NCBI GenBank assembly: GCA_047602055.1
Contig: JASGIG010000001.1
Coordinates: 4,278,001 to 4,342,000 of the forward strand
Direction: 5' to 3'
Source of the DNA: JAODBQ01 sp047602055
GTDB taxonomy: Bacteria; Actinomycetota; Acidimicrobiia; Acidimicrobiales; Ilumatobacteraceae
DNA: 64,000 nucleotides
Numbering within the stretch: the stretch's first letter is position 1; each line of letters starts with the position of its first letter. Below, piece by piece: positions 39,732 through 48,066 of the stretch. The notes under the pieces are model-generated. The model saw only the letters and a list, made by a program, of their open reading frames with translations, had not been told where the DNA came from and did no database searches. A program made the position numbers and the translations under genes.

Positions 39732-40229
39732 GGGACGCGCCGCGCTGGTTGAAGGTGCTCGCCGGGGGCGCCCTGGCGATGCTGCTGGTGGCGCTCGCCA
39801 AGCCGGCAATCGCCGTGCTGCTGCTGCGGGTTGACGCGATCGTCGCCGCCGCCGCGCTGGGGACCGTGGCGCTGGCCCACGCGATGCGCGACGTCAGCCC
39901 CGCCGAGGGGATCGGCCGGCGGGTCGACCCCCGCCAGCCCGCCGACCTTCCCCGAGAAGCTCGGCGCGATGGCCGAGGTGCTGCGCACGACCCGACGCCG
40001 CGACCCGTTGCCACACATGGTGCTGCGCCCGCTGCGAGCCGCGCTCCAGCACCGGCTGTGGTACCGCCACGGACTGTCGACCGCACTCCCCGAGCACGAC
40101 CCGGCGATCCGTCGCCGCATCTCCCCCACCGCGTACACGCTGCTGCAAGCAGCATCGCCGGACGACGACGGCCCGGTCATCCCGGGCAGCGAGCTGCCGA
40201 CCCTGATCCAGGAGGTCGAGTCCCTGTGA
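39728..40229 (+). CDS. Membrane-anchored protein of the MoxR operon, frameshifted
   Basis: The ATG overlaps the DUF4129 stop (ATGA). Frame 1 gives a short cytoplasmic start, a hydrophobic hairpin (VLAGGALAMLLVALAKPAIA and IVAAAALGTVALAHAM) and ends its sense near GIGRRVDP (39930). Frame 2 continues PPTFPEKLGAMAEVLRTTRR and PLPHMVLRPLRAALQHRLWY to EVESL and TGA. A one-base indel in the CCCCCGCCAGCCCGCC tract explains the break. About 166 aa when repaired. Function unknown; it belongs to the DUF4129-MoxR-DUF58 set. Confidence 0.65.
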
Positions 40230-40321
40230 CCGTCCATGCACGGGGGCTGCGCCCCCATACCCCATCGTCGCCCGGCTCCCTCGCGGTCACTCGGTCGACC
40301 GGTCACGAGGCATCCTCGTGA
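40226..40321 (+). CDS. 31-codon coupled mini-ORF created by repeat copy B
   Basis: GTG 40226 overlaps the upstream stop (GTGA), and its TGA (40319-40321) overlaps the moxR GTG. The peptide would read MTVHARGLRPHTPSSPGSLA..., of no known family. The junction motif GTGACCG occurs at both ends (TCCCTGTGACCG and TCCTCGTGACCG). As in the opp operon, the element seems to rebuild the coupling. Confidence 0.4.
   Translation: MTVHARGLRPHTPSSPGSLAVTRSTGHEASS
40239..40304 (+). repeat. Dispersed GC-rich repeat, copy B (before moxR)
   Basis: Starts CACGGGGGCTGCGCCCCC and continues with CGCCCGGCTC and CACTCGGTCG, closely following the plus-strand reading of copy A over about 60 bases. It lies in the opposite orientation to the genes compared with copy A, yet leaves an open frame in both cases. 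Confidence 0.7.
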
Positions 40322-41292
40322 CCGGCCCGAGCACGACGGCGCTGACCCCGACGGATGCGGCCGCGATGGTCCGAGCCGTCGTCGACGAGGTCGGCAAGGC
40401 GATCGTCGGCAAGCGCCCGACGCTGGAGCTGGTCATGGCCGGGCTCCTCGCCGACGGCCACGTGCTGCTCGACGACGTGCCCGGCGTCGCCAAGACCCTG
40501 ACGGCGAGGTCGATCGCCACCGCTGCCGGCCTGTCGTTCTCCCGCGTGCAGTTCACCCCGGACCTGCTCCCCGCCGACATCACCGGCTCGACGGTGCTCG
40601 ACCTGGCCACCCGCGAGTCCCGCTTCCGCCCCGGCCCGATCTTCGCCTCGCTGGTGCTCGCCGACGAGATCAACCGCGCCCCGGCGAAGACGCAGTCGGC
40701 GCTGCTGGAGGCGATGCAGGAGCGCCAGACCACCGCCGACGGCACGGCCTACGCCCTGCCCGACCCGTTCCTGGTGATCGCCACGCAGAACCCGATCGAG
40801 TCCGAGGGGACGTATCCGCTGCCGGAGGCGCAGCTCGACCGGTTCATCCTGCGCACCTCGATCGGCCTGCCCGAGCGGACCGACGAGATCGAGATCGTCC
40901 GCCGCCGCCTGGCCCGCGGCGCCGACGAGGTCGCCCTCGACACCGTGCTGGCCGCCGGGCAGTTCCGCGAGGTCCAGCAGTCGATCGAGCGGGTCGAGGT
41001 CGACGAGACGATCACCGGCTACGTCGTCGACCTGATCCGAGCGACCCGCGAGGCCCGCGAGCTGGCCGTCGGCGCCAGCCCGCGCGGCTCGCTCGCCGTG
41101 GTCAAGCTGGCACGTGCCCGGGCGGTGATCGCCGGGCGCGACTTCGTCACCCCCGACGACGTCAAGGAGGTCGCCGTCGCCGCCCTCGCCCACCGCGTCG
41201 TGCTCACCCCCGAGGCGTGGGCCCGGCGGGTCGACTCGATCGCCGTCGTCGACGGGGCGATCCGCTCCGTGCCAGCGCCGACGTGGCACTGA
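40318..41292 (+). CDS. MoxR-family AAA ATPase
   Basis: AAA-3 family ATPase (324 aa). The P-loop is atypical (DDVPGVAKTLTARS), as in MoxR proteins, with Walker B LVLADEINRAPAKTQSALLE, sensor 1 VIATQNPIESEGTYPLPEAQ and sensor 2 in GASPRGSLAVVKLARA. MoxR proteins act as chaperones that assemble or activate complexes, often with von Willebrand/DUF58 partners; the DUF58 gene follows after 12 bases. GTG 40318 overlaps the mini-ORF stop. Confidence 0.92.
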   Translation: MTGPSTTALTPTDAAAMVRAVVDEVGKAIVGKRPTLELVMAGLLADGHVLLDDVPGVAKTLTARSIATAAGLSFSRVQFTPDLLPADITGSTVLDLATRESRFRPGPIFASLVLADEINRAPAKTQSALLEAMQERQTTADGTAYALPDPFLVIATQNPIESEGTYPLPEAQLDRFILRTSIGLPERTDEIEIVRRRLARGADEVALDTVLAAGQFREVQQSIERVEVDETITGYVVDLIRATREARELAVGASPRGSLAVVKLARARAVIAGRDFVTPDDVKEVAVAALAHRVVLTPEAWARRVDSIAVVDGAIRSVPAPTWH

Positions 41293-41304
41293 CCGGAGCC
41301 TGAC

Positions 41305-42597
41305 GTGGCCCTGGTCCGCCCACGGCGCGATCGCCGAGCCATTGGCTACGCCACGCTGGCGATCGGCTTCACCGTCGTCGCCCTGCTGCGCGGCGAGCCG
41401 CTCGACCTGGTGCTCGCCGCCCCGTTCGCCGCGGTGCTGCTGCTCGGGCTGCGCAACGTGCACCCGATCGAGGTCACCGGGCAGATCAGCTACGACACGC
41501 TGACGTCGCTGGAGGACGACGAGGTCCACGGCCGGATCGAGGTCGTCCGGCCGCAGGGCACGATCACCACGATCTCCGTCGACAACCGCTCGGGCTGGAC
41601 GGCGATCGATCCGGAGCCGTCACTGGTCTGGACCGTCGGCACCGCCGGCGACAAGGTGACGGTGCCGTTCACGGTACGTGCCGAGACCTGGGGCCGGCAC
41701 CGGCTCGGCGCGGTCAACCTGTGGCTGCGCGCGCCGCTCGGGGTGACGGTGTGGGAGCTGACCATCGACGCCTCACCCTCGTTCAACGTGCTCCCCAACC
41801 CGGAGCACCTCCGCCGCCTGCTGCCGGCGCCGGCGTCGCAGTCGGCGGCTGGCGTGCACATCTCGCGGCTCGTCGCCGACGGCTTCGACTTCGCCGAGCT
41901 GCGCCCGTTCGCCGCCGGCGACCGCCTGCGCGACGTCAACTGGCGAGCGAGCGCCCGCTTCGAGCAGTTGCAGACCAACCGCCGCCACCCGGACCGCAGC
42001 GGCGAGCTGGTGCTGCTGCTCGACACGTTCGCCGACGGCATCGGCACGACGAGCGTCACGGCCCAGGCCGCGCTCACCCGGGCGGCTCGGGCGGCATGGT
42101 CCGTCGCCCAGCTGCACCTCGACGTGCAGGACCGCGTCGGGCTCGCCGCGCAGGGCCGGATCGTCACCCAGCTACGCCCACGCAGCGGCGACCGCGCCCG
42201 CTACGACCTGCTCGGCACGCTGCTGTCGATCGGCGGACTGGTCGCCGCCGGCGAGAGCGCGCACAGCCGCCAGCCGCTCAGCCGACTGCCACCGAACGCA
42301 CTGATCCTGGCGTTCACGTCGCTGATCGACCATCGCTTCGTGCTCGACGTACTCGCCCTGCACCGCGCCGGGCGGCCGGTGATGGTCGTCCAGATCGTGC
42401 TCGACGACCTCTACCCGCCACCGCTCGACGGGCCGGACGTGCTGGCCCGGCGGATCTTCGCCCTGTCGATCGACGCCCGCCGGGAGGACCTCGCCGCCGC
42501 CGGTGTACCCCTCGCTCGCTGGACGGCGGACAGCGACCTCGGCGGCATCGTCGGCGGCCTCACCCGCCTCCACCGCCACGCCCGGGTGGCGTCGTGA
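41305..42597 (+). CDS. DUF58 protein (MoxR partner)
   Basis: Protein of 430 aa. Two hydrophobic segments at the N-terminus (residues ~13-50), beta-rich middle (IEVTGQISYDTLTSLEDDEV, WGRHRLGAVNLWLRAPLGV) and the DUF58 core FDFAELRPFAAGDRLRDVNW with RRHPDRSGELVLLLDTFADG, a degenerate metal-ion-dependent adhesion-like fold. DUF58 and MoxR proteins are nearly always linked and are thought to act on the cell envelope. Its stop overlaps a mini-ORF start. Confidence 0.88.
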   Translation: MALVRPRRDRRAIGYATLAIGFTVVALLRGEPLDLVLAAPFAAVLLLGLRNVHPIEVTGQISYDTLTSLEDDEVHGRIEVVRPQGTITTISVDNRSGWTAIDPEPSLVWTVGTAGDKVTVPFTVRAETWGRHRLGAVNLWLRAPLGVTVWELTIDASPSFNVLPNPEHLRRLLPAPASQSAAGVHISRLVADGFDFAELRPFAAGDRLRDVNWRASARFEQLQTNRRHPDRSGELVLLLDTFADGIGTTSVTAQAALTRAARAAWSVAQLHLDVQDRVGLAAQGRIVTQLRPRSGDRARYDLLGTLLSIGGLVAAGESAHSRQPLSRLPPNALILAFTSLIDHRFVLDVLALHRAGRPVMVVQIVLDDLYPPPLDGPDVLARRIFALSIDARREDLAAAGVPLARWTADSDLGGIVGGLTRLHRHARVAS

Positions 42598-42827
42598 TCG
42601 GGCGCAGCGAGTCACGGCGCCACGACGACCGCGCGACCGCCAGAGAGCCGGGCGTCGAGGGGGCTCGGGGGCGCAGCCCCGCAGCCGTACGCCAGCGATG
42701 CGATGTGAGATGTGCGCACCGGGGCCGCGCATCTCACATCGCTCGACCACCCCGTCGCCTGGCGATGCGAGATGTGCGCACCGGCACGACCAATCTCGAA
42801 TCGCTCGAGAAGGGCGCGGCGTCGTGA
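42594..42827 (+). CDS. 77-codon coupled mini-ORF created by repeat copy C and hairpins
   Basis: GTG 42594 overlaps the DUF58 stop and its TGA overlaps the next GTG (42824). The predicted product is Arg/Ala-rich (MIGRSESRRHDDRATAREPG...) and part of it is simply the translation of two hairpins. The 13-base sequence GGCGTCGTGATCG, containing stop and start, is present unchanged at both ends, like a target-site duplication around a 231-bp insertion. Confidence 0.4.
   Translation: MIGRSESRRHDDRATAREPGVEGARGRSPAAVRQRCDVRCAHRGRASHIARPPRRLAMRDVRTGTTNLESLEKGAAS
42621..42686 (+). repeat. Dispersed GC-rich repeat, copy C (after DUF58 gene)
   Basis: Head GCGCGACCGCCAGAGAGCCG is shared with copies E and F; GAGCCGGGCGTCGA and the core CGGGGGCGCAGCCCC are shared with copy A. 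So this copy links both subtypes of the family. Confidence 0.7.
42700..42804 (+). repeat. Two tandem hairpins with a common 5' arm
   Basis: Unit 1 (42700-42742): arms GCGATGTGAGATGTGCGC and GCGCATCTCACATCGC, 13 perfect pairs plus more. Unit 2 (42762-42804): arms GCGATGCGAGAT and ATCTCGAATCGC. Both units begin GCGATG-Y-GAGATGTGCGCACCGG, so this is a 62-bp tandem duplication that diverged on the 3' side. They follow repeat copy C within the same insertion. Confidence 0.65.
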
Positions 42828-43318
42828 TCGAGCTCGACGCGCGCGTCGTCGTCCTCGCCGGCCTGGCCGGCGTAGCGACGCTGATCGCGCCGCTGGCGGT
42901 CGGCGGGTGGCTGATCGCCCTCGGCGCGGTGACCGCGATCCTCACCACTCGCTCGGTGCTGCGCAGCGAGGAGGGCGACGTCACCACGGCGATCGTGATG
43001 GGCGGGTTGACGATGTGGCTCGCGCTCAGCCACGGTCACGTCGCCGCGATCGCCTGCTGCGCGGGCGTGTTCGCCGGCTCGGAGATCGCCGCCCTCGCCC
43101 GCCGCCTCGGCGTCGACCACGACGCGCCGGCCGCCCCGGAGCTGCGCGCCACCCTGCTGACGATCGGCGCCGGCGCCGGCGCCGGCGCGGTGGTCGCCGT
43201 CGTCGGCAACGTGCGCGCCAGCGCGCCGGTGGCCAACGCCGCGCTCGGCGCGACCATCTTGCTCGGCGCCGTCCTCCTCGCCGTGCGCGCCTGGCGCGCC
43301 GCCGGCGTCAGCCGCTGA
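42824..43318 (+). CDS. Small multi-pass membrane protein
   Basis: Protein of 164 aa from GTG 42824 with about five hydrophobic helices (VVVLAGLAGVATLIAPLAVG at the start, AAIACCAGVFAGSEIAALA in the middle, ATILLGAVLLAVRAW at the end) and one charged loop (RRLGVDHDAPAAPELRA). No family recognised. Last gene of the DUF4129-MoxR-DUF58 operon, so a role in the same envelope process is plausible. Confidence 0.6.
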   Translation: MIELDARVVVLAGLAGVATLIAPLAVGGWLIALGAVTAILTTRSVLRSEEGDVTTAIVMGGLTMWLALSHGHVAAIACCAGVFAGSEIAALARRLGVDHDAPAAPELRATLLTIGAGAGAGAVVAVVGNVRASAPVANAALGATILLGAVLLAVRAWRAAGVSR

Positions 43319-43349
43319 CGCCGCTCACCGTCGGGCGCGATCGGTGCGG

Positions 43350-43391
43350 ATGGGCGCGCCGTGTGCGAGATCCCGCACAACTCGCGCCCAT
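43350..43391. terminator. Bidirectional hairpin between convergent genes
   Basis: Outer stem ATGGGCGCG/CGCGCCCAT encloses an inner stem TGTGCG/CGCACA. It stands between the end of the membrane-protein operon and the uvrB stop. There is no T-tract, as is common in very GC-rich actinobacteria. Confidence 0.55.
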
Positions 43392-43431
43392 GCGGCTGCG
43401 GACCTGGGCCGGCGCCGATCGCCGCTGAGCG

Positions 43432-45483
43432 TCACTGCGCGTCGCGCAGCTCCCGGCGCAGCTCGTTGACCTCGTCGCGCAGGCGGGCGGCGTACTCGAA
43501 CTTCAGCTCGGCGGCGGCCTCGTGCATCTCCTCCTCCAGGGTCTGGATGAGGCGACCGAGCTCCTGCTGGGGCAGCGACCTCAGCTCGCGCTGGACCTTG
43601 TCCCGCTCGCGCTGGCGGCGACGGTCGCGCCCGCCGGGAACCGGCGCCGACTCGTCGGGGCGCAGCAGGCTGAGGATGTCGCCGACGGCCTTGCGGATGG
43701 TCTGCGGGTTGATCCCGTTGGCCTCGTTGTAGGCCTGCTGCATCAGCCGGCGGCTCTGCGTGGTCTCGATCGCCCGCTGCATCGACGCGGTGATCTGGTC
43801 GGCGTACATGATCACCTGACCGTCGACGTTGCGGGCGGCGCGACCGATCGTCTGGATCAGCGACGTCTCGCTGCGCAGGAAGCCCTCCTTGTCGGCGTCG
43901 AGGATGCACACCAGCGACACCTCCGGTAGGTCGAGGCCCTCACGCAGCAGGTTGATGCCGACGAGCACGTCGAACTCGCCGAGGCGCAGCGCCCGCAGGA
44001 TCTCGATGCGCTGGATGGTGTCGATGTTGCTGTGCAGGTAGCGGACCCGCAGCCCCTGCTCCAGCAGGTAGTCCGTCAGATCCTCGGCCATCTTCTTGGT
44101 CAGCGTGGTGACCAGCACGCGGTCGCCCTTGGTGATCCGCTCGTTGACCTGCTCCATCAGGTCGTCGATCTGCCCGCGGGTCGGCTTGACGATGACCTCC
44201 GGGTCCATCAGCCCGGTCGGCCGGACGATCTGCTCGACCACCTGGGTGGAGTGCTGCACCTCCCACTCCGCCGGCGTGGCCGACAAGCAGATGCACTGGT
44301 TGATCCGCTCCAGCACCTCCTCGAAGCGCAGCGGCCGGTTGTCACGCGCGCTCGGCAGGCGGAAGCCGTGCTCGACCAGGATGTCCTTGCGGCTGAGGTC
44401 GCCGAGGTACTGGCCGTGCAGCTGTGGAATGGCCTGGTGGCTCTCGTCGACGACCAGCAGGAAGTCCTTCGGGAAGTAGTCGAGCAGGGTGAACGGCGGC
44501 TCGCCGGGGCTGCGCCCGTCGATGTGCATCGAGTAGTTCTCGATGCCGTTGCAGTAGCCGACCTCCTGGATCATCTCCAGGTCGTACTGGGTGCGCATCC
44601 GCAGCCGCTGCGCCTCGAGCAGCTTGCCGTTCGCCTCGAACCAGGCCAGCCGCTCCTGCAGTTCGGCCTCGATGCCGATGACCGCCTTGCGCATCCGCTC
44701 GTCGCCGGCCACGTAGTGCGTTGCGGGGAAGATCTGTACCCGCGGCAGGTCCCGCAGGTTCTCGCCGGTGACCGGGTCGATGACCGTGATCCGGTCGATG
44801 GTGTCGCCGAACATCTCGATGCGCAGCACGTGCTCCTCGTACGACGGGTGCACCTCGATGGTGTCGCCGCGCACCCGGAACCTGCCACGCCCGAGGGTCA
44901 TGTCGTTGCGGTCGAACTGCAGGTCCACCAGGCGGCGCAGGATCGAGCGCTGGTCGTAGTCGACCCCGACGTTGAGGTCGATCATCTGCCCCCGGTACTC
45001 CTCCGGGTTGCCCATGCCGTAGATGCACGACACCGAGGCGACCACGATGACGTCGCGCCGGGTGAGCAGACCGGCCGTGGCCGAGTGGCGTAACCGGTCG
45101 ATCTCGTCGTTGATCGACGAGTCCTTCTCGATGTACGTGTCGCTGGACGCGATGTAGGCCTCGGGCTGGTAGTAGTCGTAGTAGCTGACGAAGTACTCCA
45201 CCCGGTTGTTGGGGAAGAACTCGCGCATCTCCTGGGCGAGCTGGGCGGCCAGCGACTTGTTCGGGGCGAGGATCAGCGTCGGCCGCTGGGTGTGCTCGAT
45301 GGTCCAGGCGACGGTGGCGCTCTTGCCCGAGCCGGTGATGCCGAGCAGCGTCTGGAAGCGGTCGCCACGGATGACGCCCTCGCTGAGCTGGGCGATGGCC
45401 TTCGGCTGGTCGCCGGCGGGCTGGAACTCGGAGACGACCTTGAACGGCGACTCCAGCGTGGCGGTGGAGGCGGGCGAGCTCAT
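43432..45483 (-). CDS. uvrB: Excinuclease ABC subunit B
   Basis: Helicase-like core of nucleotide excision repair (683 aa). Walker A LLGITGSGKSATVAWTIE, beta-hairpin YYDYYQPEAYIASSDTYIEK, DEAD-like box VVDESHQAIPQLHGQY, motif V/VI EGLDLPEVSLVCILDADKEG and QTIGRAARNVDGQVIMYAD, and a C-terminal UVR motif (LEEEMHEAAAELKFEYAARL). ATG 45483 is chosen because GTAGGAT lies at a good distance; ATG 45492 would lack a ribosome site. A perfect SOS box lies upstream. Confidence 0.98.
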   Translation of the reverse strand: MSSPASTATLESPFKVVSEFQPAGDQPKAIAQLSEGVIRGDRFQTLLGITGSGKSATVAWTIEHTQRPTLILAPNKSLAAQLAQEMREFFPNNRVEYFVSYYDYYQPEAYIASSDTYIEKDSSINDEIDRLRHSATAGLLTRRDVIVVASVSCIYGMGNPEEYRGQMIDLNVGVDYDQRSILRRLVDLQFDRNDMTLGRGRFRVRGDTIEVHPSYEEHVLRIEMFGDTIDRITVIDPVTGENLRDLPRVQIFPATHYVAGDERMRKAVIGIEAELQERLAWFEANGKLLEAQRLRMRTQYDLEMIQEVGYCNGIENYSMHIDGRSPGEPPFTLLDYFPKDFLLVVDESHQAIPQLHGQYLGDLSRKDILVEHGFRLPSARDNRPLRFEEVLERINQCICLSATPAEWEVQHSTQVVEQIVRPTGLMDPEVIVKPTRGQIDDLMEQVNERITKGDRVLVTTLTKKMAEDLTDYLLEQGLRVRYLHSNIDTIQRIEILRALRLGEFDVLVGINLLREGLDLPEVSLVCILDADKEGFLRSETSLIQTIGRAARNVDGQVIMYADQITASMQRAIETTQSRRLMQQAYNEANGINPQTIRKAVGDILSLLRPDESAPVPGGRDRRRQRERDKVQRELRSLPQQELGRLIQTLEEEMHEAAAELKFEYAARLRDEVNELRRELRDAQ

Positions 45484-45515
45484 GGTCGACATCCTACCGA
45501 AGGGGTGTGACACGT

Positions 45516-45529
45516 CGAACACCCGTTCG
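45516..45529 (-). promoter_or_regulatory. Perfect LexA (SOS) box before uvrB
   Basis: CGAACACCCGTTCG is a perfect CGAAC-N4-GTTCG palindrome, 32 bases upstream of the uvrB start. This is the actinobacterial/Bacillus-type LexA site. Confidence 0.75.
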
Positions 45530-45560
45530 TCGGCGACCCAGGAATCGCCGACACTCGACG

Positions 45561-46223
45561 TCAGCTGGGTGCCGGGCTTCGGCTCGCGCCCGAGTCCTCC
45601 CGCTTCGCCGTGATGTCGAAGTCGTCGGGCAGCTGCGGCAGCGCGGTGATCGCGTCCCACACCCGATCGACCTGGGCGACGAGGTCCGCGGGATCGCCGC
45701 TGTTGTCGATCACGAACGTGGCCAGCTCCAGCCGCCGCTCACGGGTCACCTGCCGGGCGATGCGCGCCCGAGCGTCGGCCTCGGCGAACCCCCGGTAGCG
45801 CACGAGGCGCTCGACCTGCACGTCCACGGGCACGTCGACGACGATCGTCGCCTGCAGGTAGTCACGCGGCTCCTCGAGCAGGGGGATGTCGATGACGACG
45901 ACCACGTCGGTGCCGGCGTGGTCCTTGACGCGGCGTGCCGTCTCCACGCCGACCGCGGGATGGACGATCTTGTTCAACGCCTTGACGGCCTCCGGGTCGA
46001 CGAACACGCGATCGGCGAGCGCCTGGCGGTCCAGGGCGCCACCCGGCGTGATGATGTCGTCGCCGAAGCGCTCGGCCAGCGCGACGAGCACCGGCGAACC
46101 GGGCTGCTGGACGTCCCGGACGATCGCGTCGGAGTCGACGAGGACGGCGCCGTGCGCCACCAGCAGCTCGGCCACCGTCGACTTGCCCGAACCGATGCCG
46201 CCGGTCAACCCCACCAGGATCAC
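45561..46223 (-). CDS. coaE: Dephospho-CoA kinase
   Basis: Last enzyme of coenzyme A synthesis (220 aa), phosphorylating dephospho-CoA. Walker A GLTGGIGSGKSTVAELL at residues ~5-21, then LVDSDAIVRDV, the CoaE signature DRQALADRVFVDPEAVKALN with HPAV, and VVVVIDIPLLEE. Upstream of uvrB as in the usual rpsA-coaE-uvrB order, although four genes now separate it from rpsA. Confidence 0.95.
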   Translation of the reverse strand: MILVGLTGGIGSGKSTVAELLVAHGAVLVDSDAIVRDVQQPGSPVLVALAERFGDDIITPGGALDRQALADRVFVDPEAVKALNKIVHPAVGVETARRVKDHAGTDVVVVIDIPLLEEPRDYLQATIVVDVPVDVQVERLVRYRGFAEADARARIARQVTRERRLELATFVIDNSGDPADLVAQVDRVWDAITALPQLPDDFDITAKREDSGASRSPAPS

Positions 46224-46284
46224 GGGGTCACGGTACCCGAACGGGCACCGCAGACCCGGGGGCCGGGCATACGATGCGGCCCTG

Positions 46285-48066
46285 GTGGCTCAGGACGGAC
46301 CCCGATCGGCGGCACTGCCGGCGGACACCGCGCCGGCGCCGATCGGCTGGCCGCTGGTCGAGCGCCGGGGCTCGACGGCGGCCGTCCCACCACACGGCGT
46401 CGAGCGGCGCCGCTCCCGCCAGCTCGACGAGCCGACCGCCCCGCTCACGCTGACGACGGCACCGCTGTGGCCGTTCCGCCTCGCCGCGCTGTTCGGCTCG
46501 GCGTTCCGCGCCCTGTCGGACGACCACCTCAACCGCCCGGCGATGATCGTCGCCACCGCCACGTACGCGGCGTACACCGCGGTCACCTGCATCCGGCCGA
46601 TCGCCTACCGCGACGACGTGCGCGTCCGCGCCCTGATCGCCTTCGAGCAGGTGCTGTGCACGGTGCTGATCCTGACGACCGGCGCATGGGGCTCGCCGTT
46701 CGCCCTGTGCCTGGTCCCGGCGGGGATGCTCGCCGGCTTCGCCGCCGGCTGGCTGTTCAGCACGGAGCTGGCGGCCTGCGCGGTCGCGACGATCACGCTG
46801 CAGGACGTCGTCACCCACGGCTTCCGCAACGGCCTGCAGGATGCCGCCGTCTGGACCGCTCTGCTCGGGATGGTCGCCTTCACCAGCGGCCTGGCCCACC
46901 GCTCGGCGCTGGACGGCGCCCGGCAACAGCGCCTCGCCCAGGACCGGGTGAGCATGCTCGCCGAGGCCAACTCGTTGCTGTTCGCCCTGCAACGGGTCGC
47001 CCAGACCCTGCCGGCCTCGCTCGACCTCGACGAGGTGCTCGACTCCACGGTGTCCCGGGTGGACGGGCTGATGGAGAGCGACATCGTCGTGATCATGCTG
47101 TTCGACCGCAGCGGTGTCGCCACCGCGATCCGCATGCGCGGGCTGGAGCGGCTCCCCGAGTTCCCGTTCGACGAGCTGCCGAGCGCGCTGCGCGACGCCG
47201 TCAGCTCGCCGCGGCCGGTCCACCGTGAGCTCGTCGAGCCCGGCGAGGCGCTGTCGGAGCGCTCGGCCAGCGGCCTGTACGCCGCACTGCGCGCCCGCGG
47301 CTCACTCGTCGGCCTGCTCGCCGTCGAATCGGAGAAGCCGGGGGCATTCGACCAGCGGCAGATGGAGTTGGTCCACGGCCTCACCGAGCCGTTCGGCATC
47401 GCCATCGACAACGCCCGGATGTTCCGCCAGATCCGGACGATGGCGGCCGACGAGGAGCGCTCGCGCATCGCCCGCGACCTCCACGACCACATCGGCTCGT
47501 CGCTGGCCACGATCGGCTTCGAGGTCGACCGCGCCGTCGCCCTGTCCCATGATGCGGCCAAGGTCGAGCCGGTCCTGCGCGAGCTGCGCACCCAGGTCAG
47601 CGCTGTCGTCTCCGACGTCCGCGAGACCCTCTACGACCTGCGCACCGAGCTGGCCGAGGGCCGCGACCTCGGCAAGCTGCTCGACGACTACCTGCCGCGG
47701 GTGCAGCTGCGCAGCGGCATCGAGTGCACCCACCGCACGACCATCGAGGGCCGGCTGCCGCTGATGCTCGAACGGGAGGTCTGGCAGATCATCCGCGAGG
47801 CCATCACCAACGTGGAGCGCCACTCCCGCGCCCAGCACCTCCACGTGGTCGTCCACGAGGGCGCCGACCACATGAGTGCTGCGGTGCGCGACGATGGTGT
47901 CGGCATCGGCGGTACGCCCACGCGGCCTGATTCGTACGGAATGATCGGGATGCGTGAGCGGGCTGCCAACATTGGTGCCACGTTGTCGGCCAAGCGCCAC
48001 GAGTCCGGCGGGACGGAGATCAGAGTGGACATCAGGATGGGAGAAGGGATCGAACGGTGGGACTGA
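46285..48066 (+). CDS. Sensor histidine kinase with GAF domain (NarL-type system)
   Basis: Membrane-bound kinase of about 593 aa from GTG 46285. Several hydrophobic segments lie at residues ~70-200 (MIVATATYAAYTAVTCI, VLCTVLILTTGAWGSPFALC). A GAF domain follows at ~240-385 (SLDLDEVLDSTVSRVDGLME), then HisKA_3 with RIARDLHDHIGSSLATIGFE, phospho-acceptor His ~400, and a HATPase with EAITNVERHSRAQHLHV and DDGVGIGG. The signal is unknown. It is divergent from coaE and overlaps the response-regulator start by 10 bases. Confidence 0.9.
   Translation: MAQDGPRSAALPADTAPAPIGWPLVERRGSTAAVPPHGVERRRSRQLDEPTAPLTLTTAPLWPFRLAALFGSAFRALSDDHLNRPAMIVATATYAAYTAVTCIRPIAYRDDVRVRALIAFEQVLCTVLILTTGAWGSPFALCLVPAGMLAGFAAGWLFSTELAACAVATITLQDVVTHGFRNGLQDAAVWTALLGMVAFTSGLAHRSALDGARQQRLAQDRVSMLAEANSLLFALQRVAQTLPASLDLDEVLDSTVSRVDGLMESDIVVIMLFDRSGVATAIRMRGLERLPEFPFDELPSALRDAVSSPRPVHRELVEPGEALSERSASGLYAALRARGSLVGLLAVESEKPGAFDQRQMELVHGLTEPFGIAIDNARMFRQIRTMAADEERSRIARDLHDHIGSSLATIGFEVDRAVALSHDAAKVEPVLRELRTQVSAVVSDVRETLYDLRTELAEGRDLGKLLDDYLPRVQLRSGIECTHRTTIEGRLPLMLEREVWQIIREAITNVERHSRAQHLHVVVHEGADHMSAAVRDDGVGIGGTPTRPDSYGMIGMRERAANIGATLSAKRHESGGTEIRVDIRMGEGIERWD

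Noticed and set aside
42594..42827. The 77-codon frame as a genuine conserved protein
   Set aside because: Much of it is translation of repeat copy C and of two hairpins; amino-acid text is low in complexity and Arg-rich. It is kept only as a coupled mini-ORF.
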